Counted from the stretch's first letter, positions 40,391 to 50,317 are shown. The stretch is DNA of 64,000 bases from Lojkania enalia (GCA_010094045.1 ML986608.1:127343-191342), one strand, 5' to 3'. Numbers and translations: made by a program. The notes: generated by a model from the sequence alone, not told the origin.

Positions 40391-40765
40391 AGCTATTAAC
40401 ATCCTTTTCAATGCGCCTTAGAGTGCTAGGACCTCTATTACGCGCAGCAGCAGCTTCAGAAATCTGAAAATATTACTCAAACGACCCGGCTAGTCTCCTA
40501 TAAAGCTGGCAAGACTATATCGTCTACAAATGCTAGTGGAATACTAATAGAAGCAGAAGCGTACGCTTCAAGCGCCAACTAGAGGCTACCGGCCATTGAA
40601 AGCGGCGTAAAAAAGGTTCAAATAGACCCACAGGAGAAGTTTACAAATATCGAGAATATCAAGAAGGCTCAGATCCAATCAGATGTTGAGTATGCCGAGG
40701 CGGCAGCGGCTACTGCAGTCGCAACTCTCGAATCTATGTGCCATCGGTGGCAATTATCTTTGTAA
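40391..40765 (+). pseudogene. Relic of an unrecognised coding sequence
   Basis: One plus-strand frame runs from about 40391 to the TAA at 40763-40765 with only three internal stops: TAA near 40400, TAG at 40427-40429 and a TAG near 40574. All three would be Gln codons before C-to-T change. The translation is balanced in composition, with an Ala/Glu-rich helical end (VEYAEAAAATAVATLES). Codons look like normal coding DNA rather than RIP debris. I do not recognise the family; it may be the 3' part of a gene or of a transposon-borne protein truncated by the LTR side. Confidence 0.4.
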
Positions 40766-41390
40766 ATTACTTCATTATATGGTATTTTGGTGGAGTGGCT
40801 AGTTTTAGGCAACTGCGCAGGAACCCTATATGCGTAGGAACTATATAGCCGGGCTTAGATCATGATTGGCACTGAAGTCAATTTAAATTTAAAGGGGAAA
40901 GGGCTACATCGTTGCATCCATACCTATACCTCTAACTACGCAAAGCGCGCCTCATGGTATGTCTTCTACTTGATTGGGTTTACTGAACATGGAATTTACA
41001 ATGCCGGGCTCTCAGTGTCTTCGAACAGATTTGGGTTGCTAACAAGGGACCAGAGTCCAGCCTTGGAAATTATTAACTCAATACAAAGCGGTGAAGTTGG
41101 AATGTATCGTTAGGATGTGAAACAGCAAGATTAACCTTAAACCATGTCGCTATTCGCGGGATGTGGTCTGGTGACGATTCTGACAAGGCCGCACTTGACG
41201 TTCTGGGCCTGTAATGATGCCATTTTATCTATTATTAGGAATACGACGGACTGTCTCTCCAAGTCGAAGAAGTAACTGGGTATAAGGTGAATCATTAGTC
41301 TTAAATTTATGCCCAAGTCCTATTCAAAACTCGCCATTCGCTATGCAATAAAATGCCATAGATAATTTACAGTGCGACGCCCTTACATAC
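40766..41390. other. Intergenic, downstream of the chitin synthase activator gene
   Basis: GC-balanced DNA holding the 3' flank of the activator gene. A plus-strand 83-codon ORF (40862-41113) has no recognisable domain, no clear intron signals and no other support, so I do not call it a gene. Nothing else is visible. Confidence 0.5.
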
Positions 41391-44218
41391 TTACATAACA
41401 ACCTAGGGTCTATTAGCGTCTCTGCGGGATGATTGTCGGTAGAAGTAGAACTTACGCAATCGCTTTCTTTTGGTGCTTGACCAATACCCATTTCGTCAAA
41501 GGTTTTTGGTCCTTTGCCTGGCGGGTGAGCTGGGGCTCCTGTAGGCTTCGAAGGAGCAGGCTTCGGTCCGCCGAGATTTGTTGTCTGGGCTGGAGTCGAC
41601 TTCCCGGGTGGCTGTGGCTGCTTCTTCTCAGGCTGTTGAGGCGGAGGCGTTGGTTTGGCCGGCGGCTGGGGCATAGGATCACGACTAGACGGGCGACCTG
41701 CAGAGCTAGGTCTAGAATTTGAACGAGGTCCGGGCTGCACAGTAGTAGGCCGCTCTAGTCGAGTAGAATGTCTGCTTTCCTGTCCAGGCTGTGTCGTGGA
41801 TGGATGTGTGTGTTGCCTAATCTCTAACGGTGCAACATAACCAATATCCGGTAATGTTGGTTGCTTCTTCAGAGGCTGTCCTTGCTTCTGGAGTTTGTTG
41901 CGACCGTCGCTTGGAGCACTGAAGCCAATATCAGGGACCTGAGGCTGCGGGGGTGGCCTGTCATACACCTCTGGCCTTTCGGCGCTCGGGCCACCAGGTT
42001 GTCTATATGCACCAGGCCCGGGTGGGAGACCACCGGATGGAACGCGGCCCCTTCCTTGGCCCATATTGTCCACACTCGTATGCGGACGTAGAGGCGGGGG
42101 ACCAAGATTTCCCTGTTGTGGCGGCAAGCGTCCACCAGGAGGTCCGTATCCATTGTCCGGGGCATAGAGATTTGGATTGATCTGGAAGGCAGACGTAGGC
42201 CTTGCAGTTGCAGATCGAACTTCGGGAGCAAAACCCCCGGCAATTCCAGGCCTCCCACCTCCAATTCGTGGCGGTCCATTATCCATGGGGTATGGTGTAA
42301 CGGTGGAAGGGCGCTCAATTGGCGCTGACGTAGGGACGACGGGGGGCTTGTCCGACAGAGGATAAGGGGTGGTCGTAGCGTTTCGATCTGGTAGCCGGTT
42401 TGTCGGCGAAGAGACAGATGGCGAATCGCCGTAGTCGGAAGGGCTATTGTCAGTAATCGAGGGTAAAGGAGGCGCTGACATTTTTTGCAGCCTAGCTGGA
42501 CGTTGTCCGCGCATCGATCCGTGCTGCGACTTAATCCTCGAGATTGCAACATTTTCATGGTCCTTCTTGGAAAGAGTGCGTGACTTGGAAATGCTTTCAA
42601 TCCGTACATCAGCATCCTTGTTCCCGTTCCTAGAAGCCTTTTCATACCACTCCAACGCCTTTTCGATATTCACAGAAATATGCATTCCAATCTCGTTGAA
42701 GTAGCCCATAGCGAATTCTGCTGTGGGGAGTCCGGCTTGCGCAGCCCTTTGCGCATATTGATAGGCCAGCTCTTCGTTTTTTGGAAACTCTCCTTCATAA
42801 CCGCACAGAAACCATTTACTGATTGCCATGTCCGCTTCAGACTCTCCTTGACGAGAAGCAAGGGCGTTATAGTGCATCGATAGTGTTGGATTAAAGTCAC
42901 AGCCCAAGCTACAAAGTTCATAAGCGGACCCCATCTTCAGCTGCGCTTTTGCGAATCCGAGGTAAGCGGCCTTCTCGATATTTTGCTTCGCTGCCCTCTC
43001 ATCCAAGGGAAGATACACCTCGGGGACGCTGATCTGAGGTAGCTCACGTGCCTGGAGCATGCCCAAAACGTAGGCACCTTGGGGAGCATTCTCGTCTGCA
43101 GTGCTGGCGGCCTGTCTGATCAATTGGATACCTTTGGCATAATCTTGTGGCTGGCCATGCTGTCCAAGAAGGGTCATCATGCCGAGGCGGTAGTTTGATG
43201 CAGAATCTCCTGCTTCTGAGCCTATCTTGTAGTGCTGGAGAGCTTTGATAGGGTCATTCGATTGCTCAAATTGCATGCCGATCCGATATTCCGCTCGAGC
43301 ATAACCTTTCTGGGCTGCGCGCGAGTAACAACGGAAAGCTTCCTTTTTGTCTGCTCGAAGACCGAATTTGCCGAATTCAAGCCACATGCCCCGCATGAAC
43401 TCAGCCTTTGGGTGATGCTGATCGGCCAAGAAATCGACAACATTCATGGCATCGACCCGCAATTGATGCTCGACCTGAGGTGTCACTGACCGCGCCGGTT
43501 GGAGCTCGCTCAGCCGCTGCTCATGTAACATCGCCGCATCCACATATGCTAGCGCATCCTGCGCCCACGCTAACTGCATTTCCGGATCGTTCGAATTGAG
43601 GACAGGTAATCGCGCATTTTCCAACACAGCCTCCTTTTCGTCATCGGAGGGTGGTACATTCGGCGGCCGGTTCTGAAGCTTGGGGAAGATAGAGAAGTTG
43701 GGAACCTCTGAACTGCCAGCAAACTGGTTGTAATCGTGAGACTGTCGCTGCTGTTGCTGGAGAGGCTGAGGCTGCACGCTCGGCGGCTGCTTGAACGCCG
43801 AGGATATGCTTGCCTGTCTCGCTGGCCATGCGTGTCCACCTTGCTGTTGTTGCTGCTGTGTACTGTTCGGGGAAATCGGAGTCTGGTCGGCTTGGTAGCT
43901 CGACGTCCGAGGTGGAAAGCTTTGCGTAGGTTGGCTATAGCCTTGTGCTGGCGCGCCCATGGCTAGAGGCGGGTTTCGTGGTGCATTCGCCTCCAACTCC
44001 ATGTGAGCAATGTTCTCCTGCATATTCTCCGGCACTTCGGGCATGATTCTAGGAGAGACGGCGCGTCAGCAACACGATCCTTGTTACGTCGAGGATAATA
44101 CACACCGCTGAGGCGCTGGAGATATGACCTCCGGAGAGGGTGCCGGCATATAATAGTCATCGAAACCACCGGGAATAAATGTAGCCCCAAGCTGAGGCGG
44201 GCCTTGTTGGTAGCTCAT
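41391..44218 (-). CDS. skt5: Skt5/Chs4-type chitin synthase activator with Sel1 repeats
   Basis: Coding exons: 44218-44106, 44048-41456 and 41402-41391 (905 aa). In yeast, Skt5/Chs4 binds and activates the class IV chitin synthase Chs3 at the membrane; a filamentous homologue should act in wall chitin synthesis. Seen here: an N-terminal Pro/Gln-rich low-complexity region (1-160), Sel1-like repeats (about 250-517; AEYRIGMQFE, SNYRLGMMTL, AEFAMGYFNE), a long Pro-rich disordered tail, then the conserved TFDEMG motif and a terminal CVVM prenylation box. I chose the MSYQQG start because exon 1 joins in frame by GTGTGT and a GCTGAC branch site. The internal Met at 44044 would lose 39 residues. Paralogues exist in this family, so the exact orthologue is uncertain. 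Located on the same strand downstream of asf1. Confidence 0.88.
41403..41455 (-). other. Intron 2 of skt5, creating the CaaX end
   Basis: 53 nt: donor GTAAGT directly after the Cys codon, branch-like GCTAAT near 41412-41417, acceptor CTAG. Splicing joins TGC to GTT GTT ATG TAA, giving CVVM-stop. Without splicing the frame reads on for 43 residues to 41324. Confidence 0.85.
44049..44105 (-). other. Intron 1 of skt5
   Basis: 57 nt: donor GTGTGT (fits the fungal GTRNGT form), branch site TGCTGAC, acceptor CCTAG. It splits an Arg codon (CG|A) and keeps the frame into the long exon. Confidence 0.8.
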
Positions 44219-45549
44219 TGTTACTTTAGTCCAGGCTAGAGTGCTCAAAGAAACCGATGTCAGCCTTTGTCCGGAGGGCGTCGCGGAATGCAGCGTGAAC
44301 GTCTTGTCATGGGACACAAGGTGTGAATGTGAATGATCAACTACGTACCTTGGCGGGGCTAGAGTTTCGAGCCACGCAGAGGATCCTGGGCTCGTATTCA
44401 CGTATTCACGCGAAACCCGCTTACTGACCCCTCAACGCGGGCTTCTGCACCGAGTGTTATGCGTACAAGTATAGAGTAGGCTTGGGCGGGAATGGGATGG
44501 AGGGTATAGGGAGGCGGGCTGACTCAGGTTCTTGACTCAGGAGTGCGACTGCGACCGCGAGCGGAAGCGGCGGGAGACGAGAGAGGGCCGTGAAGCCAGT
44601 GATGTAGTGAACGCTGCCCAAAGTATGATCCAGCTTGGGGATGCGGGTTCGTACTTGTGCCGTCGATGCAATCTGGTGAAGCTTGCAACTAGGAATTGGG
44701 ATCTATTACTCGTAGAAGGCGGGTTGCGGGTAATGACGACAGCGGTTCGAAATGAGCAAACTCTAGAGGCCGAGAGGAGAGGACGCCAGAGCTTCTTGAC
44801 GTGCGCTCTACTTATTTTACTATCTTTGGGGGTCGGGAACGACCTCAGGAGGCTGCACTGCGCCTGCGCCGCTTTCGAGGCAGTGCAGACACGTCAATGA
44901 CAGCCCGTGGCGTCTATAGATGGGAGCACGACGGACTGCTCGTCTTGGGCCACTTCTTTGGGAACGCTCAGATGTCCATGTTGCAAACCCTTTCCCGATT
45001 AAGTATGAGCGCCAACCGATGGGCTGAAGCATATACGGATGGGGAGATGAGGAGATACTTCATCTTGCATGCCGCGACTCAGCTCTGGCTTGCAATATTA
45101 TTTGCGTCGTATGAAGGCAGTTTGGAACGCTCTACGGAGACAAGTGGCACATCCCGCCCAACGGAGACGGAGCGCTCGGCATGCAATACGCGCTCATTTC
45201 GGGCAATCTTTTCTACACCCACTGTGGCTTGAGAGTTTAGGACGGTATTCCGAGAGCCCGTCATTTTGGATTTCACGTGCATTGAAAAGCATCTATGATC
45301 CGAGATGACTATATTCATGTCCTCAACCTGCTACACCCGCCTTAATGAATACCCAAAGAATCATAGCGGGCCAATTGCGCCAGTGAATCCGCCTGGTATC
45401 TGGTCTATCATGTGCCAAGTATCACGCCCATAACCCTTCGTTACTCTTTAAATCTACCTCTTGATTATAGGAGACATGCAACTTTGTCCGCTGAGGTGAT
45501 GGAGGAGGGGAGAAAAGACTACACCGGCCGACCGCCATTCTATTGAATT
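44219..45549. promoter_or_regulatory. Intergenic region: skt5 promoter/leader and asf1 3' flank
   Basis: About 1.33 kb of GC-balanced DNA. The proximal 200 bp probably hold the skt5 leader. Several ORFs of 70-143 codons occur on both strands (for example 44532-44900 and 44801-45232, plus). None shows a domain, a consistent codon pattern or splice support, so I treat the whole stretch as noncoding. Confidence 0.5.
44236..44348 (-). other. Possible 5'-UTR intron of skt5
   Basis: 113 nt between a strong donor AAG|GTACGT and acceptor CTCTAG, with GGCTGAC as branch site about 25 nt before the acceptor. It ends 17 nt upstream of the ATG. No transcript evidence; inferred from splice signals alone. 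Confidence 0.45.
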
Positions 45550-46584
45550 CTAATGAACCATCACGTCGGCGTTGTGCTGAGCCTGTTGCTGCCCTGGGTG
45601 CTTCTCGCTGCTGGGTTCGGCCTCATCCATTTCCATATCATCGCCGCCTTCCTCGCCCTCGTCTTCCTCATCTTCGCCCTCACTCTCCTCAATATCTATT
45701 TCTTCAATGCCGGCGTCTGAAGCTACTTCATCCCCGACTGCGAGCCCAGAGATTTCTTCGCCACCAGCCATTTCGGCATCCTCACCCTCAGCAGGGATGC
45801 CCTCTCCTACGGCTTCCTCCTCCCCTTCCCCCCCTTCCTCCTCCTCCTCCTCCTCCTCCTCCTCCTCCTCATCATCATCATCATCATCATCAATACCATA
45901 TTGGTCACCGTCTGCGACGCCTAGATCCGCTTCGGGTTGGTCAGGAGGGAACTCTGGTGGAGCAGACTCCTCAGAATCCCTACACTCGTTAGAGGTGCTG
46001 CCCAAATGCCAATTGTGTTGAGTCATACCATTTGATAGCGAACCGAGTAACACGAGGCTTTTCAGCCAGAATGCTTCTCCGCACTTTTTCAATGACGGGC
46101 TTCGCCGGAGGTTCGAGTTGCAGAGCTTCGTCCGTGTACTCGTTATTTACATAGTAACCCACGCGCACAAACTCTCTGCCGTCATAGCTGCAACTAAGCA
46201 GAATGACGGTTACACCAATGATTTCGCTATTGGGGATACGCGCTAGACTTGGGGGGTCTGCCTGGAAAGTGAACTTGTTAATGCCTACGGGGACGGGGCC
46301 AACAAGGACGGAGTCGAGCTCTTGATCGTATTCGGACCTGTCAGCTGTCAGAATCACCGTATGCATGGCAAAAGAGCGCCTACGAAGTCGCGGAGCCAAC
46401 GTAAGTTAGCTTCCATTCGAGATCTGTGAAAATTCATGTCAACATGTGATGCTATAAAAAGGAGCATGTCAATACCTTTCTGCAGCTGCTCCAAGCACTC
46501 AAAGGTGATCTGGAACTCATACGGCGCGTCGAATGGTGCGGGGTTGTTCCTGATCTCGACACCTAGAAGGGAGACCACGGACAT
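45550..46584 (-). CDS. asf1: Histone H3-H4 chaperone Asf1
   Basis: Four exons: 46584-46476, 46423-46384, 46337-46029 and 45979-45550 (295 aa). Asf1 binds the H3-H4 dimer and hands it to CAF-1 or HIRA during replication-coupled and independent nucleosome assembly, in the nucleus. The N-terminal Ig-like core (1-153) begins [10 protein letters not shown] and contains [25 protein letters not shown] and [14 protein letters not shown]. Residues known to contact H3 in the family fall at the expected numbers: D54, V94 and R108. The core ends RVTRFAIKW; the 142-residue tail is acidic with a D7-E12 run, as in fungal Asf1. Introns of 52, 46 and 49 nt have GT-AG ends; intron 3 has a CTAAC branch site. 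The start is the only Met fitting the family N-terminus. Its promoter side is within about 250 bp of RIP-rich DNA. Confidence 0.96.
45836..45892 (-). repeat. Triplet microsatellite inside the asf1 acidic tail
   Basis: CTC repeats followed by seven ATC repeats on the plus strand, encoding an E12 run preceded by D7 on the minus strand. Triplet length keeps the frame, so tail length can vary between strains without breaking the gene. Confidence 0.9.
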
Positions 46585-46800
46585 GTTTACGGTTTGCGGA
46601 GGGGTTGGAGAGGTTTAAAGCGACGAGAATAAAATAGCTGTAGATATAGAAAGGAACAGCGGACTCCGGTAGAGGGCTTGAATCTGCGTAGTCGTGAGAG
46701 AGTATAGTTTTGCTCAAGCGGTGAACAGATGAGCGACCATAGCACGGTAGATTAACGGCCGAAGTCGCGTCCGCGGGTCGCGACTACGAATTACTGGCAG
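46585..46800 (-). promoter_or_regulatory. asf1 leader and promoter region at the island edge
   Basis: About 215 bp of balanced composition between the asf1 ATG and the AT-rich zone. The leader strand is C/T-rich with no upstream ATG in the last 60 nt. A GC palindrome GTCGCG-N9-CGCGAC lies at 46764-46784. No clear TATA box. Confidence 0.5.
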
Positions 46801-46890
46801 ACTTGGCAAGAATATGGAAAAATAGATATTCCGAATATTTTGCCAAGATATTCAGAATATGCGCTATCCAGAATAATATCCGCGGATATT
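46764..46890. repeat. Cluster of palindromes at the island/RIP boundary
   Basis: Three dyads in 127 bp: GTCGCG...CGCGAC (46764-46784); an inverted pair CTTGGCAAGAATAT (46802-46815) and ATATTTTGCCAAG (46835-46847); and a perfect 16-bp palindrome AATATCCGCGGATATT (46875-46890). This may be the end of an unrecognised inverted-repeat element or a MITE scar. Confidence 0.6.
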
Positions 46891-47117
46891 CTACGCTAGT
46901 CCTAAAAGAGTAATTGCCTCAACCCTAATGCTAATTCCTCTCCGTTCTTCTCTATTTCTACAGCTATTAGCTTCTCAGAGTATTGTACGAGGTAGGTATT
47001 ATCTTTTTTATATTACTACTATACTATTAAGATTATATTTACTATAATTCTTTACAGTTATAATTCTATTATTAGTATAAGTTTAGAATAATAGTAGATT
47101 AAGTTTTATTTAACGTA
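46891..47117. other. AT-rich linker before pogo D
   Basis: Composition falls to RIP level by about 46990. No gene or terminal repeat recognised. Confidence 0.5.
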
Positions 47118-48979
47118 TAGTATAAGCGAGCTAATTACCTAAGTAAGCTAATTATAATATTAAAACTCTACTAAAATCGTAATAATTATACTTTATAGTA
47201 TTATACTATAACTAACAACTGTAGAATTAATTTAGAAAGAAGTTAAAATATAGTTTATACTTTAAACTCTTTAATAAAATATAATATTAACTATACGTTA
47301 TATTATATTAATTTATAATATCTTCTAAAGTATACTTAATATATAAAGGTAAGGAATAGCTCTATAATATAATTGCTAGCCTAATTTAATAAAGTTTAGT
47401 AAGACTAAAGAGTAGGTAATTATTTAGTATATACTAGATCTAGATATAAGAGAATTTCTACTATAGCTTACTACTATTTAAAATATAGCTAATTTACTAC
47501 TAGTTATATACTCTACTAGTTAGGTTAGAAAGAACTAGGTAGAAAACTTTATTAAATATATACCTAAGCTTAAAATTAAATTTAATTAAAAGTACAACTA
47601 TTTAAGAGCTAAATATAAGAATTTTAAGGTTATAAGAGGCTAGTTCTACCTTATATAGAATATAAAAGCTAAGTATAGTATTATTAACAAAAATATATAT
47701 AACTTTAATAAATTAAGTTTTATAATAGATATAATATTAATAGAAGTAGTAGTTACTAGCTCTAAGAGATAGAATTAACTAAAGCAGCTCTAGCTAAATA
47801 ATTATAAGTAGACTATAGTTATCTAGAGTATTAACGTAATAGAATAGATAATACTACTTTTTATTATCTTTATAAGTATCTACTACCTCTCTATATAGTA
47901 TAAAGAAGATAATATTCTACTAACCTAGGCTATATAGGTTACTAATAATAGCTAGATAATAAATAATATTAGTATTAAGTAGTTAAAATACTTTAACGTG
48001 TATATAAAGAATCGTACTATTAGTATATATTAATTACTAATTCTTAACAACTATAAAAGCTACAACTTACTTAAATTTAGGTAGCTCTATAAGAAAAAGA
48101 ATATTATTACTCTCTATATACCTCTATATTTATTATATCTACTATAGCTACTAGATATAGGTTATTTCTTACTTTTAAAAACTATATATAAGTATTAAAT
48201 TAAGCAACTAATATACGGTTATATTAACTATATTATAAAAATTAAGTTCTTACCCTATTTTAAAGTAGTTTTTAATATAGCAATTATAAAGAGTAATATC
48301 TTAAATAGCTTTTAAAATACTAGCCTAGTTTTATTTAATCTAGATATAGTACTATTAAAGCTTAAAGTTTAACTATATACGCTAATACTTTTTATAGTTA
48401 AAAATACCCTTTAAAAGTTAAAAATACTAAGTAATTCTATTAAATTTAGGTCTTAATCTACGTATATTTAATTAAGAGTTTAAAAGTATCTAGATAGCTT
48501 ATCTATTTTAATAGTAGAGGTATTTAAATAGTTTATAAAGAGTACTATATATATAATATATAAAAACGTACTATTACGCGTTTAGGTTACTAAGTTTTAA
48601 ATAGCTAATAAAGCTGCTATATAATATTAATTATATAAAAGAAAGTATATATAAAAGAAAGGCAACCTAATAATTAAAAAAGACGCTTAATTAACTACTC
48701 TAAAAGAGTTTAGTACTTATACTAATAGGAAGAAAGGTAGAAAGAAGATACGCGTTAATAGAGACCAGCCGACTTAAAGGTGCTATAGGTAGTATAGTAA
48801 AGCTAGATATAACTCACGGACGTATAAAAATAATACTATAGATATAGAAGAATAGGCTACTATACTATATAGTATAATAGAATATAAGAAAGTATAATAT
48901 TTTACGAAAAGTAGTCGTGATTTTAGTATAGTTTTAGTATTATAATTAGCTTGCTTAGGTAATTAGCTCGCTTATACTA
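47118..48979 (+). mobile_element. Fot1/pogo-type element D (about 1862 bp), RIP-inactivated
   Basis: The inverted ends are about 60 bp: TAGTATAAGCGAGCTAATTA at the left is mirrored by the right end ...CGCTTATACTA, with TA outside both. The plus strand reads as a pogo transposase. The HTH region includes segments like RKY-Y-RAKYKNFKVIRG. The first catalytic block reads NFNKLSF (near 47700), then an IPPFIIFASIYYLS-like stretch (near 47870), and a CCHC knuckle at the C-terminus (near 48780-48830). This is a different family from copies A-C, with different TIRs. Ends are given to within a few bases. Confidence 0.8.
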
Positions 48980-49011
48980 TATATTATAGTAAGTTATAAT
49001 ATAGTTTACAA

Positions 49012-49209
49012 GTAAGCTATTAGTATAAGTAAGCTATTAGTATAAGTAAGCTATTAGTATAAGTAAGCTATTAGTATAAGTAAGCTATTAGTATAAGTAA
49101 GCTANNNNNNNNNNTAAGCTATTAGTATAAGTAAGCTATTAGTATAAGTAAGCTATTAGTATAAGTAAGCTATTAGTATAAGTAAGCTATTAGTATAAGT
49201 AAGCTATTA
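49012..49209. repeat. 17-bp subterminal tandem array with internal gap
   Basis: The unit GTAAGCTATTAGTATAA is repeated about 11-12 times with almost no divergence. The gap at 49105-49114 (10 N) keeps the 17-bp phase. The opposite end of E and the end of copy F carry only about two units each. Confidence 0.92.
49105..49114. other. Assembly gap (10 N)
   Basis: Ten N bases inside the 17-bp array; probably an assembly or read-joining ambiguity. Confidence 0.95.
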
Positions 49210-50317
49210 CCTTACTAAACTTTTAACAGCCTACCTAAATTAATACGTAATAGCTTAATATAGTAATATATAATTAACCTATAAAGAATTATAAATTATT
49301 CTTATAATCTTAACTATTAATCGAGGTTAAATTTCAACCAAAAATAGCGCTGTAATAACTTTTTACTACTCTTAAAATACTCTCTACTTTTAATACGCTA
49401 GAATAGCTGCGTAGTATAATTATAAGCCGAATTTAAAGAAGCTTATAAAAACTAAAGAGGAGGTATTTATTAGCTATATCTTTAATCAGGATTTATAAGG
49501 ATTTCCGCCTATAATTAATAGCGTACGAGCTATAGTAAATAGACTATTAGCTAAGCGTAGTACTGAGATCTCAGCCTTAGTACGCGATTATATCAACTAT
49601 ATTAATAAGACTACCTTTCTTCTAGCCTTTAAAGCAGCCTATAATTAATTAATTATAGAAGCTAATATTCGCGCAAGCTTTTAAGGTAGTACTATTAAAG
49701 CTTAATATTAAGTTATATACGCTGATACTACCTATACTAGAGACTACCCTCTAAAAGGCTAAAATACCTAGTAATACGCGTAAACTAGAGGCTTAATTAA
49801 TAATAATTTGTAGTAGGATTTAGTAATATTAAGACTTATTACCTATATTAATTATCGCAGCCTTTAATTAGCTTTAAAAGAGTACTATAATAATAATATA
49901 TTTAATCGCGCTAATAGCTAATTAAATTAAAAGTTTTAAGCGAGTAAATAAGATAGTAATAAAGTAAAAATAATAGAAAAGAAAGTAATTATAGAAGTAG
50001 AGGATTCTAATAAAAGCTATAGGTAAGAATATAATTAATTAAAATAACGTTAAGAGGTAGATTAATAAGAAAATTTATAATTAGAGTACTTAACTATAAG
50101 AGAGTAACTAGTTTTAATAGAGTTGTAGGCGCTGTAAATAGTCTAACTATAATACTCGAATATACTAAATTAATAGTATAGGTGTTAAATAATCTAATAG
50201 ACTATTACTTTCTATAATATATATCTATACAGTTAATAATTATTATAATTAAGTTATTCGAATTTTAGTAGAGTAATAGTTTATTTGTACTAATAGTTTA
50301 CTTATAAACTATATTAT

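Larger units (their letters stand above)
48996..50317 (+). mobile_element. Internally deleted pogo element E (non-autonomous, F family)
   Basis: The ends are inverted repeats: TATAATATAGTTTACAAGTAAGC at the left, mirrored at about 50290-50317. The sequence at 49220-49560 matches, in reverse, copy F at 20650-20992 and 29675-29750. The plus strand reads the N-terminal transposase part (EEVFISYIFNQDL, then NRLLAKRST). Within a few codons it jumps to the C-terminal part (DYINYINKTTFLLAFKAAYN, IRASF), so the whole catalytic middle is missing. The left end carries an expanded 17-bp array. It would need a transposase supplied in trans. Confidence 0.75.

Noticed and set aside
40862..41113. 83-codon plus-strand ORF
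   Set aside because: Starts with ATG but has no recognisable domain or conserved feature; chance ORF more likely.
41869..42645. 258-codon minus-strand ORF
   Set aside because: Alternative frame inside the Pro-rich tail of the chitin synthase activator; the activator frame has clear family motifs, this one has none.
44532..45232. Overlapping plus-strand ORFs of 122 and 143 codons between the two genes
   Set aside because: No domain, no splice support, mutually overlapping; ORFs of this length are expected by chance in GC-balanced DNA.
45543..45992. Plus-strand ORF with long Pro and His runs
   Set aside because: Antisense shadow of the acidic-tail triplet repeat of asf1; poly-Pro/His/Ser in every frame comes from the microsatellite.
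45989..46399. 136-codon ORF as the Asf1 protein
   Set aside because: It is exon 3 read into the flanking introns; the true protein needs three splices, which restore the family sequence at each junction.
49012..49209. Regular array that could suggest a CRISPR
   Set aside because: Direct tandem repeat with no spacers, in a eukaryotic transposon end.
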